A stretch of DNA of 64,000 nucleotides from JAUYQR01 sp963822435 (GTDB lineage: Bacteria > Pseudomonadota > Alphaproteobacteria > Rhodobacterales > Rhodobacteraceae). The stretch is taken from the NCBI GenBank assembly GCA_963822435.1, contig CAWGHN010000004.1, forward strand, positions 744,001-808,000, given 5' to 3'. Shown here piece by piece: positions 41,259 through 50,863 of this stretch (its first letter is position 1; every line of letters starts with the position of its first letter). The notes under the pieces are model-generated. The model was given only the letters and a program-made list of their open reading frames with translations, was not told where the DNA came from and searched no databases. A program made the position numbers and the translations under genes.

Positions 41259-42307
41259 CCGGTATCCCCGGGCGCGGGGATCAGGAGCGAACTGTCGCCG
41301 TAGGAAAAGAAACGATACCCTGACGCTATCGCATGGGCATAGATCCGGTCGATGGTTTGCTTGCCCATCAGGGCCGAGACCAGCATCATCAGCGTCGATT
41401 TCGGCAGGTGGAAGTTGGTCATCAGCGCATCGGTGACGCGGAAGCGGTAGCCGGGATAGATGAAGATGTCGGTCGGGCCGTCCCAGGGGTGCAGGGTGCC
41501 GTCTTCGGCGGCTGCGCTTTCGATCAGGCGCAGTGCGGTGGTGCCGACCGGGATGATGCGGCCGCCCGCGGCCTTGGTTGCGTTGATCTCGGCAGCGGCG
41601 GCAGCGGTGACACGGCCCCATTCGGCGTGCATCTTGTGGGTTGTCACGTCATCCACCTTGACCGGAAGGAAGGTGCCCGCGCCAACGTGCAGCGTCACTT
41701 CGGTGAAGGTCACGCCTTTTGCGGCAAGGGTGCGCAGCAGAGGGTCGTCGAAATGGAGCGAGGCGGTGGGGGCCGCGACGGCCCCGGCATGGCGGGCAAA
41801 GACGGTCTGATAGTCGGTGCGGTCAAGGTCGTCGGCGGCGCGCTTGGCGGCGATATAGGGTGGCAGCGGCATCGCCCCGGCGGCGTTCAGGGCCGCATCG
41901 AAATCATCCCCCGCAAGGTTGAAGGCAAGGATAAGGTCGGTGGCGGTCTTTGTGGTGACAGTGGCGGAAAGCCTGTCGGAAAAGCGGATCACCTCGCCCT
42001 CGTTCACCTTGCGCAGGGGTTTGGCCAGCGCGCGCCAGCCGGTGGCAGCGGGGTCGAGAAGCGTGATCTCGATCTTTGCCACAGCCTCGCCCCGTGTGCG
42101 GTGGCCGAAAAGGCGCGCGGGAATGACGCGAGTGTTGTTCAAAACCAGCCGGTCGCCCGCACGGAAGATGTCCGGCAGATCATAGACGTGGCGGTCGCTG
42201 ATCCCGTCGCCTTCGGCCAGCAGCAGGCGGGCGTGGGTGCGCGGCCGCGCGGGACGGGTGGCGATCAGGTGTTCGGGCAGGTGGAAATCAAAGTCGGACA
42301 GTCTCAT
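41255..42307 (-). CDS. queA: S-adenosylmethionine:tRNA ribosyltransferase-isomerase
   Basis: Adds the cyclopentane moiety of SAM to preQ1 in tRNA, forming epoxyqueuosine. 350 residues. Seen: SDFDFHLPEHLIATRPARPR at the start, LVLNNTRVIPARLFG, HVGAGTFLPVKVDD, and TNFHLPKSTLMMLVSAL with YRFFSYGDSSLL near the end. The ATG overlaps the stop of the AsmA-like gene by 4 bases (ATGA). No other queuosine genes are in the window. Confidence 0.96.
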   Translation of the reverse strand: MRLSDFDFHLPEHLIATRPARPRTHARLLLAEGDGISDRHVYDLPDIFRAGDRLVLNNTRVIPARLFGHRTRGEAVAKIEITLLDPAATGWRALAKPLRKVNEGEVIRFSDRLSATVTTKTATDLILAFNLAGDDFDAALNAAGAMPLPPYIAAKRAADDLDRTDYQTVFARHAGAVAAPTASLHFDDPLLRTLAAKGVTFTEVTLHVGAGTFLPVKVDDVTTHKMHAEWGRVTAAAAAEINATKAAGGRIIPVGTTALRLIESAAAEDGTLHPWDGPTDIFIYPGYRFRVTDALMTNFHLPKSTLMMLVSALMGKQTIDRIYAHAIASGYRFFSYGDSSLLIPAPGDTG

Positions 42308-45300
42308 CCACCAGAATCCTCGATTTTGGGCGGCGCGGAGCGGAAGATTTCGCGGAACATGCCGGGGGTGAAGATCGACAGCGGGTTGACCGAGACCACC
42401 GGGTCGTCGGCGGTTCCGGTCAGGCTGTAGTTGAAGCCGAACATCCCCTCGCCCCGGCGCGAAAAGATCGCACCTATGCCGTTCACAAGGTAGATCGGCG
42501 AGATCACGCCTTGCAGCGCAAGTTCCTTGCCGGCGCTGCGGTAAAGCCCGGCGAAGGAAATGCCAAGCGATGCGCCGACGGCGGAGCCTTGGGTGATTTC
42601 CACCGCGTCGGGGGTAAGGATGAAGTTCATTTCGCCGTTGTTGAAGGCAAGCCCTTCGCCGTTCAATTGCTCAAGCAGGCCCACTACGGATATCGCGCTG
42701 AGAAGTTCGGCCAGGCCGGGGGCATCCTGCACCCGCAGGCGGCTGAAGGTGGCGCGGCCATCGTAATGCCCGGCCGGGCCGCGCGGCACCAGCGTCATGT
42801 CCAGCGTGCCACCCCGGCCCTTGTCGAAGATGCCGGCCGCCGCCATCACGGTGCCCGCGTTGTCCGAGGTAATGCGGATCGCGGTGCCTCCGGCTGCCGG
42901 GGCGACGGCGCCGTTGACCGCGCCCTGTCCGTTGACCGATGCAGAGAACCGTCCGTTCAGGCCGCCGTTCTGACCAAAGGCACCGCGGAAATCTGTGAAG
43001 CTGATCCCGTCTGACACGATCAGCCGGTCAAGCCGCAGCGCAAGCGGGCTGCCACCGCCGGCATCCAGGCCGCCGTCGCCGCCGGGCAACTTGCGAATGT
43101 CAAGGCTGCCGCCGGTTACCGCAATGTCGACCGCATTCCCACGACCAGCGCCGGTCAGCACCACCTCGGCATCCAGCCAATCGCCCGCCTGCACCGAAGA
43201 GAACCGCGCGGTATCAAGCCCGCCGCCTTCGCGCGTGGTGATCTGGCCCGTCGCCGTGAGGCCGGGCGCGGACAGCGTCATCCGGTCGACCGTTGGGCTG
43301 CGACCCAGCGTCGCTTCAAGATCAAGGGCGGCACGGGTCTTTGCGGGCTTGGTGAACGACAGCGCGGGCAACGACAACGTCATCCCGGCCAGCGTGGAGG
43401 TCAGGGTAAGGCGGGGCTGTTCGTCCTTGCGCAGGTCAACGTCGATGGCGGCAGGCGCTTCGCCTTTCAGCGTGCCTTGCGGCAGGTCGATGCCAAGGTC
43501 ACGCAGCGCCAGGTCCGACAGAGTGACGCTGCCGTTGACCCGCGCGCGGCCCTTTTGTTCAGGACCGAAGCCCTGCACATAGGTCACGTCGACCGGCAGC
43601 TTTCCAAGCGTGCCACGGCCGGAAAGCTGCAAGCCTTCAGTGTCAACCGCGACATCAACCTCGGGTGCCGCAAGAACGCGCCCGGGAACGAGGGCCGTCG
43701 AGCTGAAATTCCGCACCTTGCCCGAAACGGTGTAGGTGATTTCGGGAAAGGTGACGCGCGGCTTCAGCGGCAGGGTCAGTTCTGCGGTCAGGTCGGCAAG
43801 GCCCACCCCGAGGTTCACTGGCTGGCCGGCCTTGGACAGAAAGTTGAACGGATCCTGATCCAGAAGCGACAGCGCCGCGGTCAGGTCCGAGCGGGTGACA
43901 AGGCTGACCTTGGCGACCGCCGGTTTCTGGGTGATGTCGGGCACCTGAAACACCGAACCATCCGCCTCGATCCGGCCACCTTCGGGGGCGATGACGTGGC
44001 CCTTGTCCAGAAACACGGTGTAGATATTGTTTTCCAGCGTGGCGTGGCCGGTGCCATCGCGGATCGGTGGCAACGTCTTGACAAAGCGCACCTCGGTATC
44101 GGCAAATTCGTAGCCCAGCGAAAAGCGCGGCGGCTGGCCCGGTGCAAGCCGCAGCGCGGCGGTTACGTCGTTCAGGGTGCCCTGCCCCACGTTCGCCTCA
44201 AGCCAGGCGCGAGTCTTGGGCACCGCCGAGACCGGCCACAGTTTCAGCAGTCGGTCGGTGCCAATGCGGTCAAGGCTTACGTCAAGGCCGCCGGACCAAC
44301 CGCCTTCTGCCGCCGTGATGCTGCCTGACATGTGCAGGCGTTCGTCGCCCTCGGCCAGCGACAACTGCCCGATATCAAGCCGGAACGGGTTCAACCTCAG
44401 CCGCACGTCAAGCGCGCCTTGTGAAAACCGGATCGGCTCTTCAAACAGCCCCTCGGGGTCGACCATCACCTTCGAGAACGCGATCTGGCCAAGAAAGGCA
44501 TCCGGCAGGGCACCCGGCGCAACGGGAGAGCCGTCTGCCGCAAGAAGATCGGTCTGCCCGGTTGCGCTGAGCCGCAACGACGAGCTTTCCACTGACAGGC
44601 GCGACAGAGTGATGCGTGCGGCGGCGGGATCGTAGCCCAGCGTCATCTCGGCGGCCTCGAAGGCGATGGGGCGGGCGTCGGGGCCTGGTTCCAGTGCACC
44701 CTGCCCCAGCCGCAGTTCGGCACCAAGATCGGCAACCTTGCCGTCGGCGCCGATTTCGGCGGCAAAGCGCCCGGAGATCGGCGCGCGCACAAAGCCAAGC
44801 CAGGCCAGGGGCGGCGAGAAGGCGGCGATGTCGGCGGCATCAACCTTGTCCACCGTGGCCGTGACACGGGCCGAGCGCGAGGTTCTGGACGACACCAGCG
44901 AAATCGTGGCTTGCGCCGGCACCGCGCCTTCCAAGAGCGTCATGCCCAGTTCGGCCGCCGCTTCGTCGGGGCGGATGTCGATCAGCAGGCGTCCGTCGCC
45001 AACATCCCACGCGCGACCGGTGCGGGCATCGCTGAGGGTAAGGGTCAGCCCCTCGGCCTCGATGCGGGCAAGGCTGGACAGGGCCGGGGCCGACAGGATG
45101 GCATTTGCCGCGTCCAGAAGTTCGGCTGCGCTTTTCGGCGCGTTGCCACCAGCGATGGTTCCGAAAGCAAGGTCGATCCGCCCATCGGCATCACGGCGCA
45201 CGGCAAGGCGGGTGCCGATCAGGCGCAACGTGCTGGGGCGGACCTTGCCAGACAAAAGTGCGTGCGGGTCGAAGGACACCTCGGCTTCGGGCAGGGTCAG

Positions 45301-45747
45301 AAGCGCGCGCCCAGACGCCTGGATCAGCCGAATGTCGGCCAGCCGGAAGCTGGGCACAAAGCTGCGGTCCACCCCCAGTTCGACGCTGCCAAGGGTAAGC
45401 GAGGTTCCGGGCGGCAAGCGTGCGCCGGTAAGGCCAGCGTTGAGGCGCGTCTCAAGTTCCGCCACCGCCCAGACCGGGATGCGGACCGATTTGCCGGTAT
45501 AGGCCAGCGTCAGGAACGCAAAACCGAGACCAAGAACGACGAGGGCAAGAACGACGGTCAGGCTGAACCGGCGGAACCGGTGGCGGCGGGCAAAGCGGGT
45601 CTTGAAGCGGCGGGCCTGCTTTGGGGGCGATGCAGGGGCGGGATTGGAGCCATCGGTGTCTGGCGCCCGGTCCGGTTGGGGGGCCAAGTCGGTGGCCGTC
45701 TGCGAGGCCACATCTGGGGCCGGTCTTGCGACCTCTGCGTCCTGCAT
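42304..45747 (-). CDS. Large AsmA-like / DUF3971 envelope protein
   Basis: About 1147 residues (1184 if TTG at 45858 is used). A Pro/Ala-rich, charged N-terminus and a basic stretch (RFARRHRFRRF) lead into one transmembrane helix (LTVVLALVVLGLGFAFLTLAY), then a very long beta-rich periplasmic part. The C-terminus VNGIGAIFSRRGEGMFGFNY then SLTGTADDPVVSVNPLSIFT is the AsmA-like/DUF3971 ending. Relatives (YhdP, TamB) form lipid-conducting bridges between inner and outer membranes; that role here is inferred. The start is uncertain: neither candidate has a strong ribosome-binding site. Coupled to queA, divergent from bcp. Confidence 0.85.
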   Translation of the reverse strand: MQDAEVARPAPDVASQTATDLAPQPDRAPDTDGSNPAPASPPKQARRFKTRFARRHRFRRFSLTVVLALVVLGLGFAFLTLAYTGKSVRIPVWAVAELETRLNAGLTGARLPPGTSLTLGSVELGVDRSFVPSFRLADIRLIQASGRALLTLPEAEVSFDPHALLSGKVRPSTLRLIGTRLAVRRDADGRIDLAFGTIAGGNAPKSAAELLDAANAILSAPALSSLARIEAEGLTLTLSDARTGRAWDVGDGRLLIDIRPDEAAAELGMTLLEGAVPAQATISLVSSRTSRSARVTATVDKVDAADIAAFSPPLAWLGFVRAPISGRFAAEIGADGKVADLGAELRLGQGALEPGPDARPIAFEAAEMTLGYDPAAARITLSRLSVESSSLRLSATGQTDLLAADGSPVAPGALPDAFLGQIAFSKVMVDPEGLFEEPIRFSQGALDVRLRLNPFRLDIGQLSLAEGDERLHMSGSITAAEGGWSGGLDVSLDRIGTDRLLKLWPVSAVPKTRAWLEANVGQGTLNDVTAALRLAPGQPPRFSLGYEFADTEVRFVKTLPPIRDGTGHATLENNIYTVFLDKGHVIAPEGGRIEADGSVFQVPDITQKPAVAKVSLVTRSDLTAALSLLDQDPFNFLSKAGQPVNLGVGLADLTAELTLPLKPRVTFPEITYTVSGKVRNFSSTALVPGRVLAAPEVDVAVDTEGLQLSGRGTLGKLPVDVTYVQGFGPEQKGRARVNGSVTLSDLALRDLGIDLPQGTLKGEAPAAIDVDLRKDEQPRLTLTSTLAGMTLSLPALSFTKPAKTRAALDLEATLGRSPTVDRMTLSAPGLTATGQITTREGGGLDTARFSSVQAGDWLDAEVVLTGAGRGNAVDIAVTGGSLDIRKLPGGDGGLDAGGGSPLALRLDRLIVSDGISFTDFRGAFGQNGGLNGRFSASVNGQGAVNGAVAPAAGGTAIRITSDNAGTVMAAAGIFDKGRGGTLDMTLVPRGPAGHYDGRATFSRLRVQDAPGLAELLSAISVVGLLEQLNGEGLAFNNGEMNFILTPDAVEITQGSAVGASLGISFAGLYRSAGKELALQGVISPIYLVNGIGAIFSRRGEGMFGFNYSLTGTADDPVVSVNPLSIFTPGMFREIFRSAPPKIEDSGG

Positions 45748-45902
45748 GTCAGCCCGCTTGCCCCGTTGCCGTGTGCCCCCCGGGCTGTCCGTCTGGCGCG
45801 GAAAGTCCCGGTCGTCAAAGTCCTGCTGGTCCTTGCCTTTATCTTTGCCCGAAGGCAACTAGAACCGAAAGTAACATTAGTTCAAACAGCAAGGAGCCGC
45901 CC

Positions 45903-46364
45903 ATGATTGCCGAAGGTAACGTCGCCCCCGATTTCACCCTGCCGCGGGATGGTGGCGCGACGATAACCCTGTCGGCGCTGCGGCCCGGCAAGGTGGTGCT
46001 TTACTTCTACCCCAAGGACGACACCCCCGGCTGCACGCTGGAGGCGCAGGATTTCAATGCGCGGCTGGCGGAATTCACGGCGGCGGGGGCGACGGTGATC
46101 GGGGTGTCGAAGGACAGCGTCAAGAGCCATGACAAGTTTTGCAAAAAGCACGGGCTGTCGATCGTGCTGGCCTCGGACGAGGGCGGGCAGACGTGCGAAG
46201 ATTACGGGGTGTGGCTGGAAAAGAGCATGTACGGCAAGACCTATATGGGGGTGGAGCGGACCACGGTGCTGATCGACGGCGCGGGCAAGGTGGCGCGGGT
46301 CTGGCCCAAGGTCAGCGTGAAGGGCCATGCCGACGAGGTTCTGGCTGCGGTGAAGGCGATCTGA
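45903..46364 (+). CDS. bcp: Thioredoxin-dependent peroxiredoxin (Bcp type)
   Basis: Thiol peroxidase that reduces H2O2 and organic peroxides. 153 residues. The peroxidatic Cys44 is in FYPKDDTPGCTLEAQDF; the position five residues on, which is Cys in two-Cys E. coli Bcp, is Gln49. Two other cysteines, Cys80 and Cys98, could resolve instead. AAGGAG precedes the ATG. The palindromic element follows its stop. Confidence 0.92.
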   Translation: MIAEGNVAPDFTLPRDGGATITLSALRPGKVVLYFYPKDDTPGCTLEAQDFNARLAEFTAAGATVIGVSKDSVKSHDKFCKKHGLSIVLASDEGGQTCEDYGVWLEKSMYGKTYMGVERTTVLIDGAGKVARVWPKVSVKGHADEVLAAVKAI

Positions 46365-46366
46365 GC

Positions 46367-46394
46367 GGCCTGTCCCACCGTGGGACACTGGCCG
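46367..46394 (+). terminator. Interrupted palindrome after bcp (copy 3)
   Basis: TGTCCCA-CCG-TGGGACA at 46371-46387, the reverse-complement orientation of the core found after epmA and efp, extended by outer GGCC arms (46367-46370 and 46390-46393). It begins 3 bases after the bcp stop. No U tract is present here. Confidence 0.55.
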
Positions 46395-46483
46395 GTGTGC
46401 AAGTAAAACAAGGGCTTGGCGTGCGGTGTTAAGGGGTTCTTAACCCGCTGCCGTGCCGTGGGGCGGGACCGGGGGACAAGAGC

Positions 46484-47365
46484 ATGGCGGCATCGCTGGC
46501 GGACATGGCAGTCGAGGTGCTGACCACCGCCGATGGACGCACCAAGACCGCGCTTGGCCGCGCCCATGCGGCAACGTGGTTTGCGGCGCGCGCGGCGGGA
46601 ACGCCGCTGCCCGTCGGCACCGCCTTGCCACCCGACCGCCCGGCCCGGCCCGAACGGCCCGAACTTCTGTCACCCAAAGACGTGCCGCGCCGCAGGCCGG
46701 GGTCGGTGGAGGGACGCACGGCGCTGTTGCACGCGGTGGCGCATATCGAGCTGAACGCGGTGGACCTGCATTGGGACATCATCGCACGCTTTACCCACAC
46801 ACCGATGCCCGCCGGGTTCTATGACGACTGGGTGAAGGCGGCGGATGAGGAGGCCAAGCACTTCAACCTGATGTGCGACTGCCTTGAGGCGATGGGCAGC
46901 CACTATGGCGCCCTGCCCGCCCATGCCGGGATGTGGCGCGCGGCGGAGGACACGGCGCATGACCTGCAGGGCCGGTTGGCGGTGGTGCCGATGGTGCTGG
47001 AAGCGCGGGGCCTTGATGTGACACCGGGGATGATCGAGGTGTTCCGCAAGGCAGGTGACGGCGGCGCGGTGGCGGCGCTGGAGGTGATCTACGCCGAGGA
47101 AGTGGCGCATGTCGCCTATGGCTCGAAATGGTTCAACTGGCTGTGCGGGCGGGAGGGCAGTGATCCGAAGGATGTGTTTCACGGATTGGTGCGGCGCTAT
47201 TTCCACGGTGGCCTCAAGCCACCCTTCAATGAAGCCAAGCGCGCCGATGCCGGGCTGCCGCCGGATTTCTATTGGCCGCTTGTCGGCGAAGGCCCCGGCA
47301 ATCGTTTGAGTGAAGGTTCGGGTGAAGCCTTGGACCGGGCACGGAAAACCGGCGATCTACCCTAG
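46484..47365 (+). CDS. DUF455 ferritin-like protein
   Basis: 293 residues. Di-iron-type carboxylate and histidine pairs expected of the ferritin-like fold are visible: AHIELNAVDLHWD, ADEEAKHF, and IYAEEVAHVAYG. C-terminal FHGGLKPPFNEAKRADAGLP is a family block. Some DUF455 relatives (MiaE-like) are tRNA hydroxylases, but no function can be assigned here. No strong ribosome-binding site is seen. Confidence 0.85.
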   Translation: MAASLADMAVEVLTTADGRTKTALGRAHAATWFAARAAGTPLPVGTALPPDRPARPERPELLSPKDVPRRRPGSVEGRTALLHAVAHIELNAVDLHWDIIARFTHTPMPAGFYDDWVKAADEEAKHFNLMCDCLEAMGSHYGALPAHAGMWRAAEDTAHDLQGRLAVVPMVLEARGLDVTPGMIEVFRKAGDGGAVAALEVIYAEEVAHVAYGSKWFNWLCGREGSDPKDVFHGLVRRYFHGGLKPPFNEAKRADAGLPPDFYWPLVGEGPGNRLSEGSGEALDRARKTGDLP

Positions 47366-47434
47366 GTTGATCGGCGGATTGTTGCCTATTCAAGCAAGAA
47401 TACCAGCGGATAATACCGTCCCGTGGTCAAAAAT

Positions 47435-47473
47435 GTTGCGAGCTTGCAACGGGCTGGCTAATCAGGACCAGCC
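47435..47473. promoter_or_regulatory. Two adjacent inverted repeats upstream of the M23-bactofilin operon
   Basis: GTTGC-N6-GCAAC at 47435-47450, immediately followed by GGCTGG-N10-CCAGCC at 47452-47473. They lie 86 to 124 bases upstream of the M23 start and about 70 bases after the DUF455 stop. They could be operators, or the second could be a weak terminator for DUF455; there is no U tract. Confidence 0.3.
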
Positions 47474-47558
47474 TTGACGGGGTCGTGCCACTCGACGCCC
47501 GCTTGAGACGCCCGTTAATCTGCTCGTGATACCGGAGAGACCACAGGATGACCGCAAC

Positions 47559-48896
47559 GTGCTGACGCGCCTCGCCTATCGGATTCACCACCAGCTCGAA
47601 CACTATCTGCCCGAGCAGCGGCTGTTTCTGAAATCCGATACTGACACGCGATTCATCCGGCTTCGGTCGTCGACCCAGGCGCTGGCGCTCGTGGCCGGCA
47701 CTCTGGCGCTGGCATGGACGATCGTGGCGACTGCGTTGATCATGATGGACAGCATCGGTGCCGGATCGGCGCGCGAACAGTCTGCACGCCAGCAGGCGAT
47801 GTACGAAGTGCGGCTGAATGACTTGTCGGCCGACCGCGATCTGCGCGCCGAAGAGGCTGTCCGGGCGCAGGAGCGGTTCAACACCGCACTGGCGCAGGTG
47901 TCGGACATGCAAGAGCGGCTGCTGGCATCGGAAGACCGGCGGCGCGAGTTGGAAACCGGGATCGACGTGATCCAGAACACCCTGCGTCGCACCATCAAGG
48001 AACGCGACGAGGCGCGCGCCGAGGCTGACCGCGCGGTGCTGGCGCTGAACGAGCAGGTTGGCGGGGCCACCGAAATGGGCCGCGCCGCCGACACCGTCGC
48101 GACGCTGGAAATCCTTACCGGGGCGCTGGGCGCGACCGCGCAGGAGCGCGACGCGATGCAGACGGCGGTTGCCGAGGCGCGCGAGCAAACCGAGACGGTC
48201 GTGGCCGAAAAGCGCGACCTTGAACTGCGCAACGACGCGATTTTTGCCAAACTGGAAGAAGCGGTCACCATTTCGATGGAGCCTCTGGACACCATGTTCC
48301 GCGAGGCAGGCATGTCGCCGGACGATCTGCTGGATGCGGTGCGGCAGGGTTATTCCGGCCAGGGCGGGCCGCTGACGCCGATTTCGGTGTCCACCTCGGG
48401 CGGCGGGCTGACGGCGGAAGAAGCGCGCGCCAACGCGATTCTGGGCGGGCTTGACCGGATGAACCTGTACCGGATCGCCGCGTTCAAGACGCCGTTCGCG
48501 ATGCCGGTCAGGGACAGCTTTCGCTGGACCAGCGGCTTTGGCACCCGCGACGATCCGAAGGGTGCCGGACGGCGGATGCATGAGGGCACCGACATGGCGG
48601 GTGCCTATGGCACACCTGTCTATGCCACCGCTGACGGGGTGATCGTTTATGCCGGCTGGGACAACGGCTATGGCCGTTTGGTCAAGATCAAGCATGAGTT
48701 CGGGATCGAGACCCGCTACGCCCATCTGAGCCAGATCCGTGTCGACGTGGGACAAAGGGTATCGCGCGGCGACAGGATCGGTGATATGGGCAATTCAGGC
48801 CGGTCAACCGGCACGCATCTTCACTACGAGGTCCGTCTGAGCGGCAAAGCCGTGAACCCGATGACCTTCATAAAGGCAGGGAAAAATGTTTTCTAA
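47559..48896 (+). CDS. M23 family (LytM) peptidoglycan endopeptidase
   Basis: 445 residues from GTG 47559 (a GTG at 47526 is the alternative; family N-termini resemble TRLAYRIHHQLE). One transmembrane helix near residues 45-68, a coiled-coil (about 90-235, many Ala/Glu/Arg heptads), then a C-terminal LytM domain: SGFGTRDDPKGAGRRMHEGTDMAG (zinc His and Asp), YGRLVKIKHEFGIETRYAHL and GNSGRSTGTHLHYEV (HxH). It probably cleaves peptide cross-links in the periplasm. It overlaps the bactofilin gene by 11 bases. Confidence 0.9.
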   Translation: MLTRLAYRIHHQLEHYLPEQRLFLKSDTDTRFIRLRSSTQALALVAGTLALAWTIVATALIMMDSIGAGSAREQSARQQAMYEVRLNDLSADRDLRAEEAVRAQERFNTALAQVSDMQERLLASEDRRRELETGIDVIQNTLRRTIKERDEARAEADRAVLALNEQVGGATEMGRAADTVATLEILTGALGATAQERDAMQTAVAEAREQTETVVAEKRDLELRNDAIFAKLEEAVTISMEPLDTMFREAGMSPDDLLDAVRQGYSGQGGPLTPISVSTSGGGLTAEEARANAILGGLDRMNLYRIAAFKTPFAMPVRDSFRWTSGFGTRDDPKGAGRRMHEGTDMAGAYGTPVYATADGVIVYAGWDNGYGRLVKIKHEFGIETRYAHLSQIRVDVGQRVSRGDRIGDMGNSGRSTGTHLHYEVRLSGKAVNPMTFIKAGKNVF

Positions 48897-49401
48897 GAGC
48901 CGCATCAACGAGCCCGGCCCGAAGGCTGAAGCTGAGAAGCCAAAAGCCCCGGAGGCGCCAATGATGACCAAACCCGCGATGGATTTCACCCCTTCGGCAC
49001 CGAAGGGCAAGACCGTCGCGTCTGTCCTGTCGTCGGACCTGACGGTGGTGGGCAACCTGCGCACCACGGGCGACATTCAGGTTGAAGGCACGGTCGAGGG
49101 GGATATCCGCGCGCATCTGCTGACGGTCGGCGAAAGCGCCACCATCCGCGGCGAGATCGTGGCTGACGACATCGTCGTCAATGGCCGGGTGATCGGCCGG
49201 GTGCGCGGGCTGAAGGTTCGCCTGACCTCGACCGCGCGGGTTGAGGGCGACATCATCCACAAGACCATTGCCATCGAAAGCGGCGCACATTTCGAAGGCT
49301 CGGTGCAGCGGCAGGAAGACCCCCTGTCGAACGGTCGGGTGACCAGCGCCACGATGCCGTCGATGCGGCCTGACGCGTTGGCTGCCGGGGATGCGGGCTG
49401 A
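48886..49401 (+). CDS. Bactofilin
   Basis: 171 residues. The beta-helical DUF583/bactofilin core spans about residues 45-140 (SVLSSDLTVVGNLRTTGDIQ, then VEGTVEGDIRAHLL and ATIRGEIVADDIVVNGRVIG). Bactofilins polymerise into membrane-associated scaffolds and often localise an M23 hydrolase encoded beside them (known from Helicobacter and stalked alphaproteobacteria). The overlap with the M23 gene supports the same partnership here. Confidence 0.94.
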   Translation: MFSKSRINEPGPKAEAEKPKAPEAPMMTKPAMDFTPSAPKGKTVASVLSSDLTVVGNLRTTGDIQVEGTVEGDIRAHLLTVGESATIRGEIVADDIVVNGRVIGRVRGLKVRLTSTARVEGDIIHKTIAIESGAHFEGSVQRQEDPLSNGRVTSATMPSMRPDALAAGDAG

Positions 49402-50863
49402 TCCCAGTGTGACGGCGAACACCACCATGCGGGCATCGGGTGAACCGGTGCCCGTTTCGTTTTGCCGGCCCGAGGATCGGACGCTGATCCTTTGGGCGGC
49501 GATTCTGGCGTCGTCGATGGGGTTCATCGATTCGTCGGTGACCTCGATTGCGATACCGGCGATGCGGACGGCGCTTGGGGCAACGCTGGTGGAGGCGCAG
49601 TGGATCAACGCGGCGTATCTTCTGGTGCTGTCGTCGCTGGTGCTGGCCGGCGGCGCGGCGGGCGACCGGTTCGGCACGGCGCGGGTGTTTGTCTGGGGGA
49701 TCTGGGTGTTCGTGGCCGGGTCGATCGCCTGCGCTATTGCGATGGACCCAGGCCAGATGATCGCGGCGCGAGCGGCCAAGGGGATCGGGGCGGCGCTGAT
49801 GGTGCCGGGGTCGATGGCGATCATCGCGCGCGCCTACCCGCGGGCAGAACGCGGCCGGGCCCTGGGGCTGTGGGCGGCGGCGTCGACGGCGACGACGGCG
49901 CTGGGGCCGGTGCTGGGCGGTGTGCTGATCCATTGGGGCGGCGAGGCCGGCTGGCGGATGATCTTTGGGCTGAACCTGCCCTTGGGGCTGGTGGCTGTGT
50001 GGCTGCTCAGGGGCCGGGTGCTGGCCGATGTGGGCCAGCCGGGTGTGCGGGTTGATCTGGTGGGCGCGGCGCTGGCGACGCTGGGGCTTGGGCTGATGGC
50101 CTATGCGCTGGCAGTGCCGGAGGCGGGGATCGCGGTGGGGCTGGCGGCGGCGGTGGCGCTGGGGGCGTTTCTGGCGTGGGAGGCGCTGGCCCCTGCCCCG
50201 ATGATCCGGTTGGGCCTGTTTCGCAACCGGGCGTTTGCGATGACGAACGCGGTGACGCTGGTGCTTTATTTCGCGCTGAACGGGGTGATGTTCTACCTGC
50301 CGATGACGGCGGTGACGGCCTGGGGCGTGAACGAATTCGAGGTGACGGCGGCCTTCGTGCCGATCTCGGTTCTGATCGGGCTGTTGTCGGCGCAGGCGGG
50401 GCGATGGGCGGACCGGTTTGGTCCGGCACCGTTGATGGCGGCGGGGTCGGCGCTGGTGGCGACGGCGTATGGCGGGTTGGCGTTCGTGGCGGTCGGGGCG
50501 GCATTCTGGCGCGAGGTGGTGCCGCTGATGGCGGTGGCGGGCGTCGGGTTGGGGCTGGTTGTGGCGCCCCTGACGGCGGCGGTGATGGCCGAGGTGCAGG
50601 ACGGCGAACAGGGCGCGGCGTCGGGCATCAACAACGCGGTGGCGCGGGTGGCGGGGCTGATCGCCGTGGCGCTGCTGGGGCGGCTGGCCGCGAGTTATTA
50701 CGGGCCGACGGGTGGGGCGTTGCCGGGGTTTGGCCTGCCGGGACGCGAGGCCGCACATCTGGCGGCAACGGGTGCGGCGTTTGCCCATGTGGCGGCAATC
50801 GGGTCGGCAGCGGCGGCGCTGGCGGCGGGATTGGCGCTGGCCTCGCTCAGGCGCGTCAGGTGA
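49391..50863 (+). CDS. DHA2-type MFS multidrug transporter
   Basis: 490 residues, about 14 predicted helices. Seen: SSMGFIDSSVTSIAIPAMRT (helix 1), the DHA2 INAAYLLVLSSLVLAGGAAG then DRFGTARVF motif A, and GWRMIFGLNLPLGLVAVWLL (helix 5-6 motif). Probably proton-driven drug or metabolite export. The start overlaps the bactofilin end by 11 bases; internal candidates at 49409 (GTG) and 49427 (ATG) also exist. Its stop overlaps the convergent DUF2189 stop by 8 bases. Confidence 0.85.
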   Translation: MRADPSVTANTTMRASGEPVPVSFCRPEDRTLILWAAILASSMGFIDSSVTSIAIPAMRTALGATLVEAQWINAAYLLVLSSLVLAGGAAGDRFGTARVFVWGIWVFVAGSIACAIAMDPGQMIAARAAKGIGAALMVPGSMAIIARAYPRAERGRALGLWAAASTATTALGPVLGGVLIHWGGEAGWRMIFGLNLPLGLVAVWLLRGRVLADVGQPGVRVDLVGAALATLGLGLMAYALAVPEAGIAVGLAAAVALGAFLAWEALAPAPMIRLGLFRNRAFAMTNAVTLVLYFALNGVMFYLPMTAVTAWGVNEFEVTAAFVPISVLIGLLSAQAGRWADRFGPAPLMAAGSALVATAYGGLAFVAVGAAFWREVVPLMAVAGVGLGLVVAPLTAAVMAEVQDGEQGAASGINNAVARVAGLIAVALLGRLAASYYGPTGGALPGFGLPGREAAHLAATGAAFAHVAAIGSAAAALAAGLALASLRRVR

